Origin: Thiobacillus sp. UBA3361
GTDB taxonomy: Bacteria; Pseudomonadota; Gammaproteobacteria; Burkholderiales; Thiobacillaceae
Direction of reading: 5' to 3'
Assembly (NCBI GenBank): GCA_002360535.1
Contig: DEQR01000035.1
Coordinates: forward strand, 1-20,637
Length of the DNA: 20,637 nt
Positions 1 to 6,325 of the stretch are shown piece after piece. The position numbers were made by a program, and so were the translations under genes. The stretch's first letter is position 1, and the number at the start of each line of letters is the position of its first letter. Below the pieces are notes generated by a model that did no database searches, was not told where the DNA came from, and saw only the letters and a list, made by a program, of their open reading frames with translations.

Positions 1-1684
1 GGATGTTGCCGTGGGCCCGCTCGTTGATGAAGCGGGACTGGGCGTCGTCCTGGTATTCGGCGGGCCAGCGGGCCAACAGGTAGTAGTTGACCGCCGGGCG
101 GCAGGCGGCGCAGCCGTCCGGGCTCTTCCATTCCAGAAAATCGAACACCGCCCTCATGGATTTCAGGCCCTGATCCTTGATGGCGGCGATGACGTCGTCA
201 TGGCTGTGCTCGGTGCACTTGCACAGGGGCTTCTTGCTGGGCGCGGCGGAGTAGTTGCCGCCCACGGTGTGGGCCAGCACCGCTTCCACCAGGCCGGTGC
301 AGGAGCCGCAGGAGGCGGAGGCCTTGGTGTGGGCCTTCACCTCATCCAGGGTGAACAGCTTCAGGTCGCGGATGGCGGCGACGATGGTGCCTTTGCAGAC
401 GCCGTTGCAGCCGCAGATCTCGGCGGAATCCGGCAGGGCCGCCACCCGTTCCGCCGGACCGTGACCCGAGTCGCCCAAGTGCTGCTGGCCGAACAGGATG
501 GTCTTGCGCATCTGCGAGATGTCGGTGCCTTCCCGCAGCAGGTCGAAGTACCAAGTGCCGTCGATGGTGTCGCCGTAGATGCAGGCCCCCACCAGCTTGT
601 TGTCCTTGATCACCAGCTTCTTGTAGGTGCCGGCGGCGGCGTCCGAAAACACCAGGGATTCGGTGCCCGGCGCGCCGGTGAAGTCGCCGGCGGAGAACAG
701 GTCGATGCCGGTGACCTTGAGCTTGGTGGAGGTGAGCGAGCCCTGGTAGCGCGCCACGCCGTGTTCCGCCAAGTGGTTGGCGGCCACCTTGGCCTGCTCG
801 AACAGGGGCGCCACCAGCCCGTAGGCGATGCCGCGATGGCTGACGCACTCGCCCACGGCGTAGATGCGGGGATCGAAGGTCTGCATGGTGTCGTTCACCA
901 CCACGCCCCGGTGGCAGTGCAGGCCGGCAGATTCCGCCAGATCGGTGTTGGGGCGGATGCCCACGGCCATGACCACCAGGTCGGCGGGCACACTCTCACC
1001 AGCCTTGAACTTGACCGCGCAGACCCTCCCCGACTCGCCGCGCACCAATTCCGCCGTCTGCTTCCTGAGCAGGAACTTCAGGCCTTTGGCCTCCAGGCTC
1101 TGTTGCAGCAGGCGCGCCGCCGGCTCGTCCAGCTGACGCTCGAGCAGCCAGTCGCCGAGATGCACTACCGAGACGTCCATGCCGCGTAATTTCAAACCGT
1201 TGGCCGCTTCCAGGCCGAGCAGGCCGCCGCCGATGACCACCGCGTGCTTGTAGCGCCGGGAGGCGCCGATCATCTTGTCGACGTCGGCGATGTCGCGGAA
1301 GCCGATCACGCCCTCCAGGTCGGCGCCCGGAACCGGCAGGATGAACGGCTTGGAGCCGGTGGCGAGCAGCAGCTTGTCATACTCGGCGCGGGTACCGTCT
1401 TCCGCCTCCACATAGCGGTTGCGGCGGTCGATCCGGACTATCTTCTTGCCGGTATGTAGGACGATTCCGTGCTGGGCGTACCAATCCCGGCTGTTCAGAA
1501 CGATCTGTTCCACCGTCTGCTCGCCGGCCAGCACCGGCGACAGCATGATGCGGTTGTAGTTCGGGTGCGGCTCGTCGCCGAACACCGTAATGTCGTACTG
1601 CTCCGGCGCGGCCTTGAGCAGCTCTTCCAGAGTGCGGATACCCGCCATGCCGTTGCCTACAAGAACCAGTTTCATGCGTGCCAT
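1..1684 (-). CDS. nirB: Assimilatory nitrite reductase [NAD(P)H] large subunit NirB (3' end outside window)
   Basis: Cytoplasmic flavoprotein that passes electrons from NAD(P)H through FAD and Fe-S centres to sirohaem, reducing nitrite to ammonium. The visible 561 residues show the FAD-binding GNGMAG motif (about 10-15), the NAD(P)H-binding GGGLLG motif (about 152-157), and two BFD-like [2Fe-2S] segments. The first has C424, C426, C459 and C462; the second has C488, C490, C525 and C528. The reading frame is open to base 1, so the ferredoxin-like and sirohaem/4Fe-4S half is missing; full-length family members have roughly 800-850 residues. The start at 1684 is chosen because a GAGG lies 8 nt upstream; an in-frame ATG at 1675 is the alternative. 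The gene sits behind a sigma-54 promoter and an attenuator leader (separate entries), which argues for an assimilatory role. nirD would be expected just beyond the window edge. Confidence 0.96.
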   Translation of the reverse strand, partial: MARMKLVLVGNGMAGIRTLEELLKAAPEQYDITVFGDEPHPNYNRIMLSPVLAGEQTVEQIVLNSRDWYAQHGIVLHTGKKIVRIDRRNRYVEAEDGTRAEYDKLLLATGSKPFILPVPGADLEGVIGFRDIADVDKMIGASRRYKHAVVIGGGLLGLEAANGLKLRGMDVSVVHLGDWLLERQLDEPAARLLQQSLEAKGLKFLLRKQTAELVRGESGRVCAVKFKAGESVPADLVVMAVGIRPNTDLAESAGLHCHRGVVVNDTMQTFDPRIYAVGECVSHRGIAYGLVAPLFEQAKVAANHLAEHGVARYQGSLTSTKLKVTGIDLFSAGDFTGAPGTESLVFSDAAAGTYKKLVIKDNKLVGACIYGDTIDGTWYFDLLREGTDISQMRKTILFGQQHLGDSGHGPAERVAALPDSAEICGCNGVCKGTIVAAIRDLKLFTLDEVKAHTKASASCGSCTGLVEAVLAHTVGGNYSAAPSKKPLCKCTEHSHDDVIAAIKDQGLKSMRAVFDFLEWKSPDGCAACRPAVNYYLLARWPAEYQDDAQSRFINERAHGNI

Positions 1685-1710
1685 GCGAAGTACCTCAAAA
1701 GCACAGAGCG

Positions 1711-1750
1711 AAAAAAAACGGCGCCCGACCCAATAGGGAAGGACGCCGTT
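1711..1750 (-). terminator. Intrinsic terminator (attenuator) in the nirB leader
   Basis: On the minus strand AACGGCG pairs with CGCCGTT. The stem extends inward through TCC/GGG and then CCC-TATT-GGG, and eight U residues follow (1711-1718). It lies 26 nt before the nirB start and in the same orientation. No real gene lies just upstream, so it reads as a leader attenuator rather than the end of a gene. Its 5' arm overlaps the second ANTAR-type hairpin, so the two structures exclude each other. Confidence 0.88.
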
Positions 1751-1778
1751 GTCCAAGATCACTTAGGCTGTAAAGACC
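1741..1778 (-). promoter_or_regulatory. ANTAR-type dual-hairpin antiterminator in the nirB leader
   Basis: Two adjacent hairpins precede the terminator. The second (1741-1754) is clear: GGAC/GUCC closing the hexaloop AACGGC. The first (about 1757-1778) is weaker: GGUC/GAUC plus UU/AA around the hexaloop ACAGCC, with a U-U mismatch closing the loop. Both loops carry A at position 1 and G at position 4, the hallmark of RNA bound by ANTAR antiterminators such as NasR and NasT. The second stem uses bases needed for the terminator's 5' arm. The inferred model is that a nitrate/nitrite-responsive ANTAR protein stabilises these hairpins and lets transcription reach nirB. The regulator is not in the window. 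Confidence 0.78.
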
Positions 1779-1790
1779 TGTTGAGCCTCT

Positions 1791-1806
1791 AGCAATGGCT
1801 GTGCCA
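1791..1806 (-). promoter_or_regulatory. Sigma-54 promoter of nirB
   Basis: The minus strand reads TGGCACagccaTTGCT. This matches the -24/-12 consensus TGGCAC-N5-TTGCW at every specified base, with exactly 10 bp between GG and GC. The predicted start is near 1780, two bases before the first leader hairpin. That gives a leader of about 96 nt before nirB. Confidence 0.88.
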
Positions 1807-1815
1807 GGGGTGCGT

Positions 1816-1840
1816 GTCCATATAAATCAAAGAGATGGAC
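1816..1840. promoter_or_regulatory. Inverted repeat with an IHF-like site upstream of the nirB promoter
   Basis: GTCCAT and ATGGAC form perfect 6-bp arms around a 13-bp AT-rich spacer, centred about 48 bp upstream of the predicted nirB start. The spacer and right arm (1825-1837) read AATCAA-N4-ATG, one mismatch from the IHF consensus WATCAA-N4-TTR. IHF sites commonly lie between activator sites and sigma-54 promoters. Whether IHF or another protein binds here is inference. Confidence 0.35.
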
Positions 1841-2000
1841 TTATGCTGGTTGAGATGGCGCACTGTGGCAGGGCGTAGCGCACTGGATTTGAGCGGGGTG
1901 ATGGGGGCGCCAGAGAACGGATTTCGGAGCCGTCGAATCAATGGAGTTTCAGCCTCGTCCCCCGTGTCCGTGCGGGGGCCGGGGGTTTTGCAGGGGCAAC

Positions 2001-2141
2001 TCAATAGCCGTGCCCATCACCGCCGGTGCCTGCGATGAGGATGGTCAGGGCCAGGTTGACGATCCAGATGTGGAAGTATTCGCCCCCACGGCCGGTAAAG
2101 CTGATGGGGGCATGGATAAGCAGTGCTTGGGGTGTGGTCAA
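2001..2141 (-). pseudogene. Remnant of a DUF898 (YjgN-like) membrane protein gene
   Basis: In one minus-strand frame the stretch 2036-2099 encodes FTGRGGEYFHIWIVNLALTI. This is the characteristic opening of the DUF898/YjgN membrane domain (a Gly-rich EYF-IWIVNL-LT segment leading into the first helix). The family's next block (TLGIYSAWAKVR-like) is absent. The frame goes into an unrelated Gly-rich run and stops at 2001-2003, and no other frame downstream resumes the family. A TTG at 2139-2141 could start a 46-residue peptide, but no good ribosome site is seen. I read it as a decayed or deleted gene. The rest of 1841-2232 shows only GC-rich low-information sequence and a CCCCCG/CGGGGG hairpin at 1959-1978. 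Confidence 0.6.
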
Positions 2142-2232
2142 GTCCCTGAGTGTTGTTGGTTTCGTCGGCGGTTCGCCTGTGTTTGTTGTCGCGGGCGCCG
2201 GGGCGGGATTTGAGCTGCGGGCCGAGGCAGGG

Positions 2233-2709
2233 TCAAGCGGTTTCGCCGATGCCCGGGTCCGGATTCCCCAGCAGCCGCCGAATGGCCTCGGCGTTGCTGG
2301 GGGAGAAGCACAGGTGCGCGGCCTCTTCCGCCGTTTCCCAGCGCCAGGCCAGGTGTTCGCGGGGCGCCAGGGTGACGGGCAGGGGCGCGGGCAGGGTCAG
2401 GCCGAAGACGTGTTCGGTGTTGTGGGTGGTGCCGGGGGCGTAGCGGTGGCGGTAGCAGTCGTAGATCTCATAGACGTTGCTGTAGCCCCAGTCGCGCAGA
2501 TCGTACTGGCGGGCATCCAGGCCCGTTTCCTCCCGCACCTCGCGGATGGCGGTCTCCAACAGGCTTTCGCCGGGATGCTGGCTGCCGGTGACGGACTGCC
2601 ACCAGCCGGGGTGATCAGACCGTTCCAGCAGCAGGACGCGGCGGTCGGGGGTGTGGATGACGACCAGGACGGAGACGGGGATCTTGTGCACGGCATCGGC
2701 GGCGGGCAT
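2233..2709 (-). CDS. nudB: Dihydroneopterin triphosphate diphosphatase (Nudix) NudB
   Basis: Nudix hydrolase of 158 residues, close to the 150 of E. coli NudB. NudB removes pyrophosphate from 7,8-dihydroneopterin triphosphate in folate synthesis and also acts on dATP in vitro. A complete Nudix box spans about 42-64: G42, E48, then REVREETGL at 56-64. The family features RYAPG and NTEHVFGL follow. It lies in the aspS-nudB neighbourhood seen in enterobacteria, here with one small gene between. The start is uncertain: ATG 2709 is used, but an in-frame GTG at 2721 is possible and neither has a strong ribosome site. The gene begins about 30 nt after its upstream neighbour ends, so it is probably co-transcribed. 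Confidence 0.92.
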   Translation of the reverse strand: MPAADAVHKIPVSVLVVIHTPDRRVLLLERSDHPGWWQSVTGSQHPGESLLETAIREVREETGLDARQYDLRDWGYSNVYEIYDCYRHRYAPGTTHNTEHVFGLTLPAPLPVTLAPREHLAWRWETAEEAAHLCFSPSNAEAIRRLLGNPDPGIGETA

Positions 2710-2738
2710 GGGGCCGAGCACCGGCTTCGGCACCGCGC

Positions 2739-3311
2739 TCAGAACAGCTCGATATCGGGGTCCTTGTTCGCTTCTTGCTGTTTTTTCTGCACGTAGCGTT
2801 CCAGCGCCTCCTGCACATTGCCGGTTTCCAGCAGGGTGTCGAACATCAGCTTTTCGTCTTCCATGGTGTACTTGGAGCGGATTTTCTGTTGCAGGGCATG
2901 CCAGGCGAAGGGGCTGTAGAGCTGGCCGGGGTCGTTGACGATGCCGGTCAGCTGTTCCAGGCTGCGGCAGACGTGGGACAGACGCTGGGACAGGCGGTCG
3001 TAGAACTGGAAGGCGACGATGGCGTGCTGCATCTGCATGGACACCGATCGGCCGGCTTCGTGCAGGGTCTCCTTGACGGGCGAGTCGGGCAGGTCGAGGG
3101 TGGCCTCCACCAGGGCCATGATGTTGCCGTACATGCCGGTGAAGGAATCGGTGAGCACTTCCACGGATCCGCCTGAGTCGCGCAGGGCCAGCTCGATCTG
3201 GGCCACGGCCAGGTTGAGCATCAGGATTGTCTCCCGTACCTGGCTCCAGTCCAGGTCGGGGCGGGCGGCTGTGGAAGGCGGCAAGGTCAGGTTCTGGGGT
3301 GTGGTGTCCAT
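2739..3311 (-). CDS. Unknown helical protein with a CheZ-like D-x3-Q motif
   Basis: Protein of 190 residues with no signal peptide or membrane segment, predicted almost all-helical. I do not recognise a named family. Residues 98-114 read IVAFQFYDRLSQRLSHV. The D105-x3-Q109 spacing on a long amphipathic helix resembles the catalytic DLTGQ helix of CheZ, the CheY-P phosphatase, and related FQDRxSQ helices in chemotaxis-linked proteins. The C-terminal third (about 135-180) is a charged helix with a Lys/Gln-rich stretch. It sits between aspS and nudB in the same orientation and is probably in that operon. The start ATG 3311 has no strong Shine-Dalgarno. Phosphatase activity is a hypothesis from one motif only. 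Confidence 0.85.
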   Translation of the reverse strand: MDTTPQNLTLPPSTAARPDLDWSQVRETILMLNLAVAQIELALRDSGGSVEVLTDSFTGMYGNIMALVEATLDLPDSPVKETLHEAGRSVSMQMQHAIVAFQFYDRLSQRLSHVCRSLEQLTGIVNDPGQLYSPFAWHALQQKIRSKYTMEDEKLMFDTLLETGNVQEALERYVQKKQQEANKDPDIELF

Positions 3312-3413
3312 AGCGGTGAGGTTCGATCAAGGATTCCTGGGGTGGACCTCATATCGACCGCCCCCGTGAGAACTTGATCTCCCGCGGGCAGGGCCGGGGC
3401 GAACAACGGCGCG

Positions 3414-5219
3414 TCAGCCCTGGGCGCTCGCCCCGGCCGTGGCGCCGCCCGGGTTGCGCAGCCGGATGTGCAGCTCGCGCAACTGCTTCTCGTCCACCTG
3501 ATTGGGGGCGTCGGTCATCAGGCAGGAGGCGCGCTGGGTCTTGGGGAAGGCGATCACGTCGCGGATCGACTCGGCGCCGGTCATCAGGGCCACCAGCCGG
3601 TCCAGGCCGAAGGCCAGGCCGCCGTGGGGCGGGGCGCCATATTGCAGGGCGTCGAGCAGGAAGCCGAATTTGTTGCGCCGCTCTTCCTCGCCGATGTTGA
3701 GGGCGGCGAAGACCTTTTCCTGTGTTTCTTCCCGGTGGATACGGATGGAGCCGCCGCCCACCTCCCAGCCGTTCAGGACCATGTCGTAGGCACGGGACAA
3801 GGCGCGGCCCGGATCGCTGGTGAGCAGTTCCTCATGGCCGGGCTTGGGTGAGGTGAAGGGGTGGTGCAGGGCATCCCAGCGGTTTTCCTCCTCGTTGAAC
3901 TCGAACATGGGGAAATCCACCACCCACAGGGGCGCCCAGGCGCGGCCATCCACATAGCCCTTCTCGTGGCCCAGCTTGAGGCGCAGGGCGCCCAGGGCGT
4001 CGTTGGTCACCTTGGCTTTGTCGGCGCCGAAGAAGATCAGGTCGCCGTTCTGCGCCCCGGTGCGTTCCATGATGGTCTTCAGGGCCTGTTCGTGCAGGTT
4101 CTTGACGATGGGCGATTGCAGGCCCGTTTCGTTCAGCTGGGCGACGTCGTTGACCTTGATGTAGGCCAGGCCCTTGGCACCGTAGATCTTGACGAACTCG
4201 GTGTAGCCGTCGATCTCGCTGCGCGACAGGCTGGCGCCGCCGGGCACGCGCAGCGCCGCCACGCGGCCGTTGGCGCTGTTGGCCGGGCCGCTGAACACCT
4301 TGAAGGCCACGTCCTTGACCGCGTCGGTGACCTCGGTCAGTTCCAGAGTCACGCGCAGGTCGGGCTTGTCCGAGCCGTAGCGGGCCATGGCCTCGGAGTA
4401 GGGCATGCGCGGGAAGGGCTCGGGGAGCTCGACGCCGATGGCGCCCTGGAAGGTCTCGCGGATCATGCTCTCCACCAGGTTCATGACGTCGTCCTCCTCC
4501 ACGAAGGACATCTCCAGATCCACCTGGGTGAACTCGGGCTGGCGATCCGCGCGCAGGTCCTCGTCCCGGAAGCATTTGACGATCTGGAAATAGCGGTCAT
4601 AGCCGGCCACCATCAAGAGCTGCTTGAACAGCTGCGGCGACTGGGGCAGGGCGTAGAACATGCCGTCGTGCACCCGCGACGGGACTAGGTAGTCCCGCGC
4701 CCCCTCGGGGGTGGAGCGGGTCAGCATGGGGGTCTCCACGTCGATGAAGCCGTTCTGGTCCAGGTGGTCGCGCATCAGCTTGCTGACCCGGTAGCGCAGC
4801 CGCATGTGGGACTGCATGGCCGGTCGGCGCAGGTCGAGATAACGGTATTGCAGGCGCACGTTCTCGCTGAGGTTCTCGTCGTCGAGCTGGAAGGGCGGCG
4901 TCAGGCTGGGGTTGAGGACCTCGATGGAGCGGGTGAGCACCTCCACCATGCCGGTGGGCAGGTTGGGGTTCTCGGTGCCGGCGGGGCGGGCGCGTACCCG
5001 GCCGACAACTTTGAGCACGAACTCGGCGCGCACCTCCTCGGCGATCTTGAAGGCCTCGGGGGTGTCCGGGTCGATGACCACCTGCACCGTGCCCTCCCGG
5101 TCGCGCAGGTCGATGAAGATCACCCCGCCATGGTCGCGCCGGCGGTGGGCCCAGCCGCACAGGGTGATGGTGGTGTCGATGTCCGCGCTTCTGACGGCGC
5201 CGCAGTAGTGGGTGCGCAT
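3414..5219 (-). CDS. aspS: Aspartyl-tRNA synthetase
   Basis: Class II synthetase of 601 residues, the full bacterial length. It charges tRNA(Asp) (and possibly tRNA(Asn)) with aspartate in the cytoplasm. Domain order: N-terminal OB-fold anticodon-binding domain (about 1-105, GWAHRRRDHGGVIFID), catalytic core with motif 2 (FRDEDLRADRQPEFTQ), the bacterial GAD insertion in the middle, and C-terminal motif 3 (GGLAFGLDRLVALMTG). ATG 5219 is preceded by AAGGA about 7 nt away. Residue H30 in RRRDHGG matches the His reported in the non-discriminating AspRS of Pseudomonas aeruginosa; E. coli AspRS differs there. Thus a role with GatCAB in making Asn-tRNA is possible. It follows the DUF502 gene by 25 nt. 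Confidence 0.98.
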   Translation of the reverse strand: MRTHYCGAVRSADIDTTITLCGWAHRRRDHGGVIFIDLRDREGTVQVVIDPDTPEAFKIAEEVRAEFVLKVVGRVRARPAGTENPNLPTGMVEVLTRSIEVLNPSLTPPFQLDDENLSENVRLQYRYLDLRRPAMQSHMRLRYRVSKLMRDHLDQNGFIDVETPMLTRSTPEGARDYLVPSRVHDGMFYALPQSPQLFKQLLMVAGYDRYFQIVKCFRDEDLRADRQPEFTQVDLEMSFVEEDDVMNLVESMIRETFQGAIGVELPEPFPRMPYSEAMARYGSDKPDLRVTLELTEVTDAVKDVAFKVFSGPANSANGRVAALRVPGGASLSRSEIDGYTEFVKIYGAKGLAYIKVNDVAQLNETGLQSPIVKNLHEQALKTIMERTGAQNGDLIFFGADKAKVTNDALGALRLKLGHEKGYVDGRAWAPLWVVDFPMFEFNEEENRWDALHHPFTSPKPGHEELLTSDPGRALSRAYDMVLNGWEVGGGSIRIHREETQEKVFAALNIGEEERRNKFGFLLDALQYGAPPHGGLAFGLDRLVALMTGAESIRDVIAFPKTQRASCLMTDAPNQVDEKQLRELHIRLRNPGGATAGASAQG

Positions 5220-5244
5220 GGGGGAGTTCCTTGAGGTTTTTCTG

Positions 5245-5874
5245 TCAATCGCCGACGTAATTGGCGGCCTTGCCGGTTTTGTTGGTGGGGGCGACGACGC
5301 CCATGGAAACGATGTATTTCAGTGCAAGATCGACCGGAATGTCCAGCGCCACGGTTTCCGAACGGCGCACATAGAAATAGAAGCCGTTCACCGGGCTGGG
5401 CGCGGTGGGGATGAAGACCGCCACGTACTCCTCGCCGAGTTCGACCGAGACCTCGCCGGGCACCTTGGTCTCGAAGGCTAGGGACCAGGCCTCCGGATGC
5501 GGATAGTGGACCAGCAGCACCTTGCGGAAGGCGTTGCCGTTGTCCGACAGCAGGGTGTCAGAGACCTGCTTGACGCTGCCGTAGATGGACTTCACCACCG
5601 GGATGCGGTGCAGGAAGTTCTCCCACAGCAACACCAGCCGCTGGCCGATGAGGTTGGTGCCGATGGTGCCGACGATGAGGATGATCAGCAGGGTGAGCAG
5701 CATGCCCAGGCCGGGGATGTCGAAGCCCAGCCAGGCCTTGGGCCGCCAGGACTCGGGCAGCAGCAGCAGCGACTGGTCCAGGGCGCCCACCAGGGCGGTG
5801 ATCACCCAGAAGGTGATGCCCAGGGGGACCAGGATCAGCAGCCCGGTGAGGAAGTATTTTTTCAGTGCGGCCAT
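5245..5874 (-). CDS. DUF502 family inner-membrane protein
   Basis: Membrane protein of 209 residues with two strong transmembrane helices near the N-terminus: about 8-30 (FLTGLLILVPLGITFWVITAL) and about 53-77 (IPGLGMLLTLLIILIVGTIG). A soluble C-terminal part follows, with the family motifs RIPVVKSIYGSVKQV (about 90-104) and FIPTAPSPVNGF. The biochemical function of DUF502 is not established. It stands between fmdB and aspS in the same orientation, a recurrent arrangement in beta- and gammaproteobacteria. The start ATG 5874 lacks an evident Shine-Dalgarno, but the first helix fits this start well. Confidence 0.93.
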   Translation of the reverse strand: MAALKKYFLTGLLILVPLGITFWVITALVGALDQSLLLLPESWRPKAWLGFDIPGLGMLLTLLIILIVGTIGTNLIGQRLVLLWENFLHRIPVVKSIYGSVKQVSDTLLSDNGNAFRKVLLVHYPHPEAWSLAFETKVPGEVSVELGEEYVAVFIPTAPSPVNGFYFYVRRSETVALDIPVDLALKYIVSMGVVAPTNKTGKAANYVGD

Positions 5875-5900
5875 AGTGTGTCGCGGGCAGCCGGTGGGGC

Positions 5901-5930
5901 AAAACGAAGGGCGGAGTCACCCCCGCCCTT
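5901..5930 (-). terminator. Terminator-like hairpin between fmdB and the DUF502 gene
   Basis: On the minus strand AAGGGCGG and CCGCCCTT form a perfect 8-bp stem with an 8-nt loop, followed by CGTTTTG. The U-tract is short, so it probably terminates only part of the transcripts. It could lower DUF502-aspS expression relative to fmdB, or mark an internal start. Confidence 0.55.
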
Positions 5931-5976
5931 CATGTCGTGGAACGAGCCCGTGCGACCGGCGTGTTGCCCGTTCGGC

Positions 5977-6228
5977 TCAGTGGGTGCAGGCCGGGCAGGC
6001 CCCGGCGCCGCAGGCGGGTGCGGGCGACTCGCTGGGCTTGGATCCGCCGCCCTTGAAATCGGTGGCGTAATAACCGTTGCCCTTGAGCTGGAAGCCGGCG
6101 GCGGTGAGCTGCTTGGCATAGCTGGCGGCGCCGCACTTGGGGCAGGTGGTCAGCGGGGCGTCGCTGACCTTTTGCATCTCGTCCTGCGCGAAACCGCAGT
6201 CGGCGCATTTGTAGGCGTAGATCGGCAT
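5977..6228 (-). CDS. fmdB: FmdB family zinc-ribbon protein
   Basis: Small cytoplasmic protein of 83 residues starting MPIYAYKCADCG, the FmdB/CxxC regulatory family opening. Two CxxC knuckles (CADC at 8-11 and CPKC near 29-32) should form one zinc ribbon. The tail carries extra cysteines (CGAGACPAC). The family was named from a putative regulator of formamidase and amidase genes, and its general role is unclear. The start is supported by GGAG 7 nt upstream of ATG 6228. It is the first gene of the fmdB-DUF502-aspS-nudB group. Confidence 0.93.
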   Translation of the reverse strand: MPIYAYKCADCGFAQDEMQKVSDAPLTTCPKCGAASYAKQLTAAGFQLKGNGYYATDFKGGGSKPSESPAPACGAGACPACTH

Positions 6229-6255
6229 GGCAATCTCCAGAGAATGGTTGCGTGA

Positions 6256-6264
6256 ATTATATCA
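6256..6264 (-). promoter_or_regulatory. Extended -10 sigma-70-type promoter upstream of fmdB
   Basis: The minus strand reads TGaTATAAT: a perfect -10 hexamer with an upstream TG. No clear -35 hexamer is visible at 16-18 bp, as is usual for extended -10 promoters. The predicted start lies near 6249, about 20 nt before the fmdB ATG. The surrounding AT-rich patch stands out in this high-GC region. Confidence 0.5.
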
Positions 6265-6325
6265 ACGATTTCTTATATTTAGGCGGGATATATGGGCTGA
6301 CGGGAGCGCTTCAAGGGGAGGCTGC

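Noticed and set aside
11..1189. Long plus-strand reading frame of 392 codons opposite nirB
   Set aside because: Its translation is low-complexity Gly/Ala/Val/His/Gln-rich with no family match, and it mirrors the codons of the well-supported nirB frame; typical antisense shadow in high-GC DNA.
1959..1978. CCCCCG/CGGGGG hairpin as an intrinsic terminator
   Set aside because: Only four T residues follow on the plus strand after a G run, none on the minus strand, and no gene ends there.
1789..2004. Small minus-strand reading frame of 71 codons upstream of nirB
   Set aside because: It covers the sigma-54 promoter and the candidate IHF site and has no recognisable protein signal.
2233..3330. Single 365-residue protein ending in the Nudix domain
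   Set aside because: The first 200 residues are an out-of-frame reading of the unknown helical gene at 2739-3311; only the C-terminal 158 residues match NudB.
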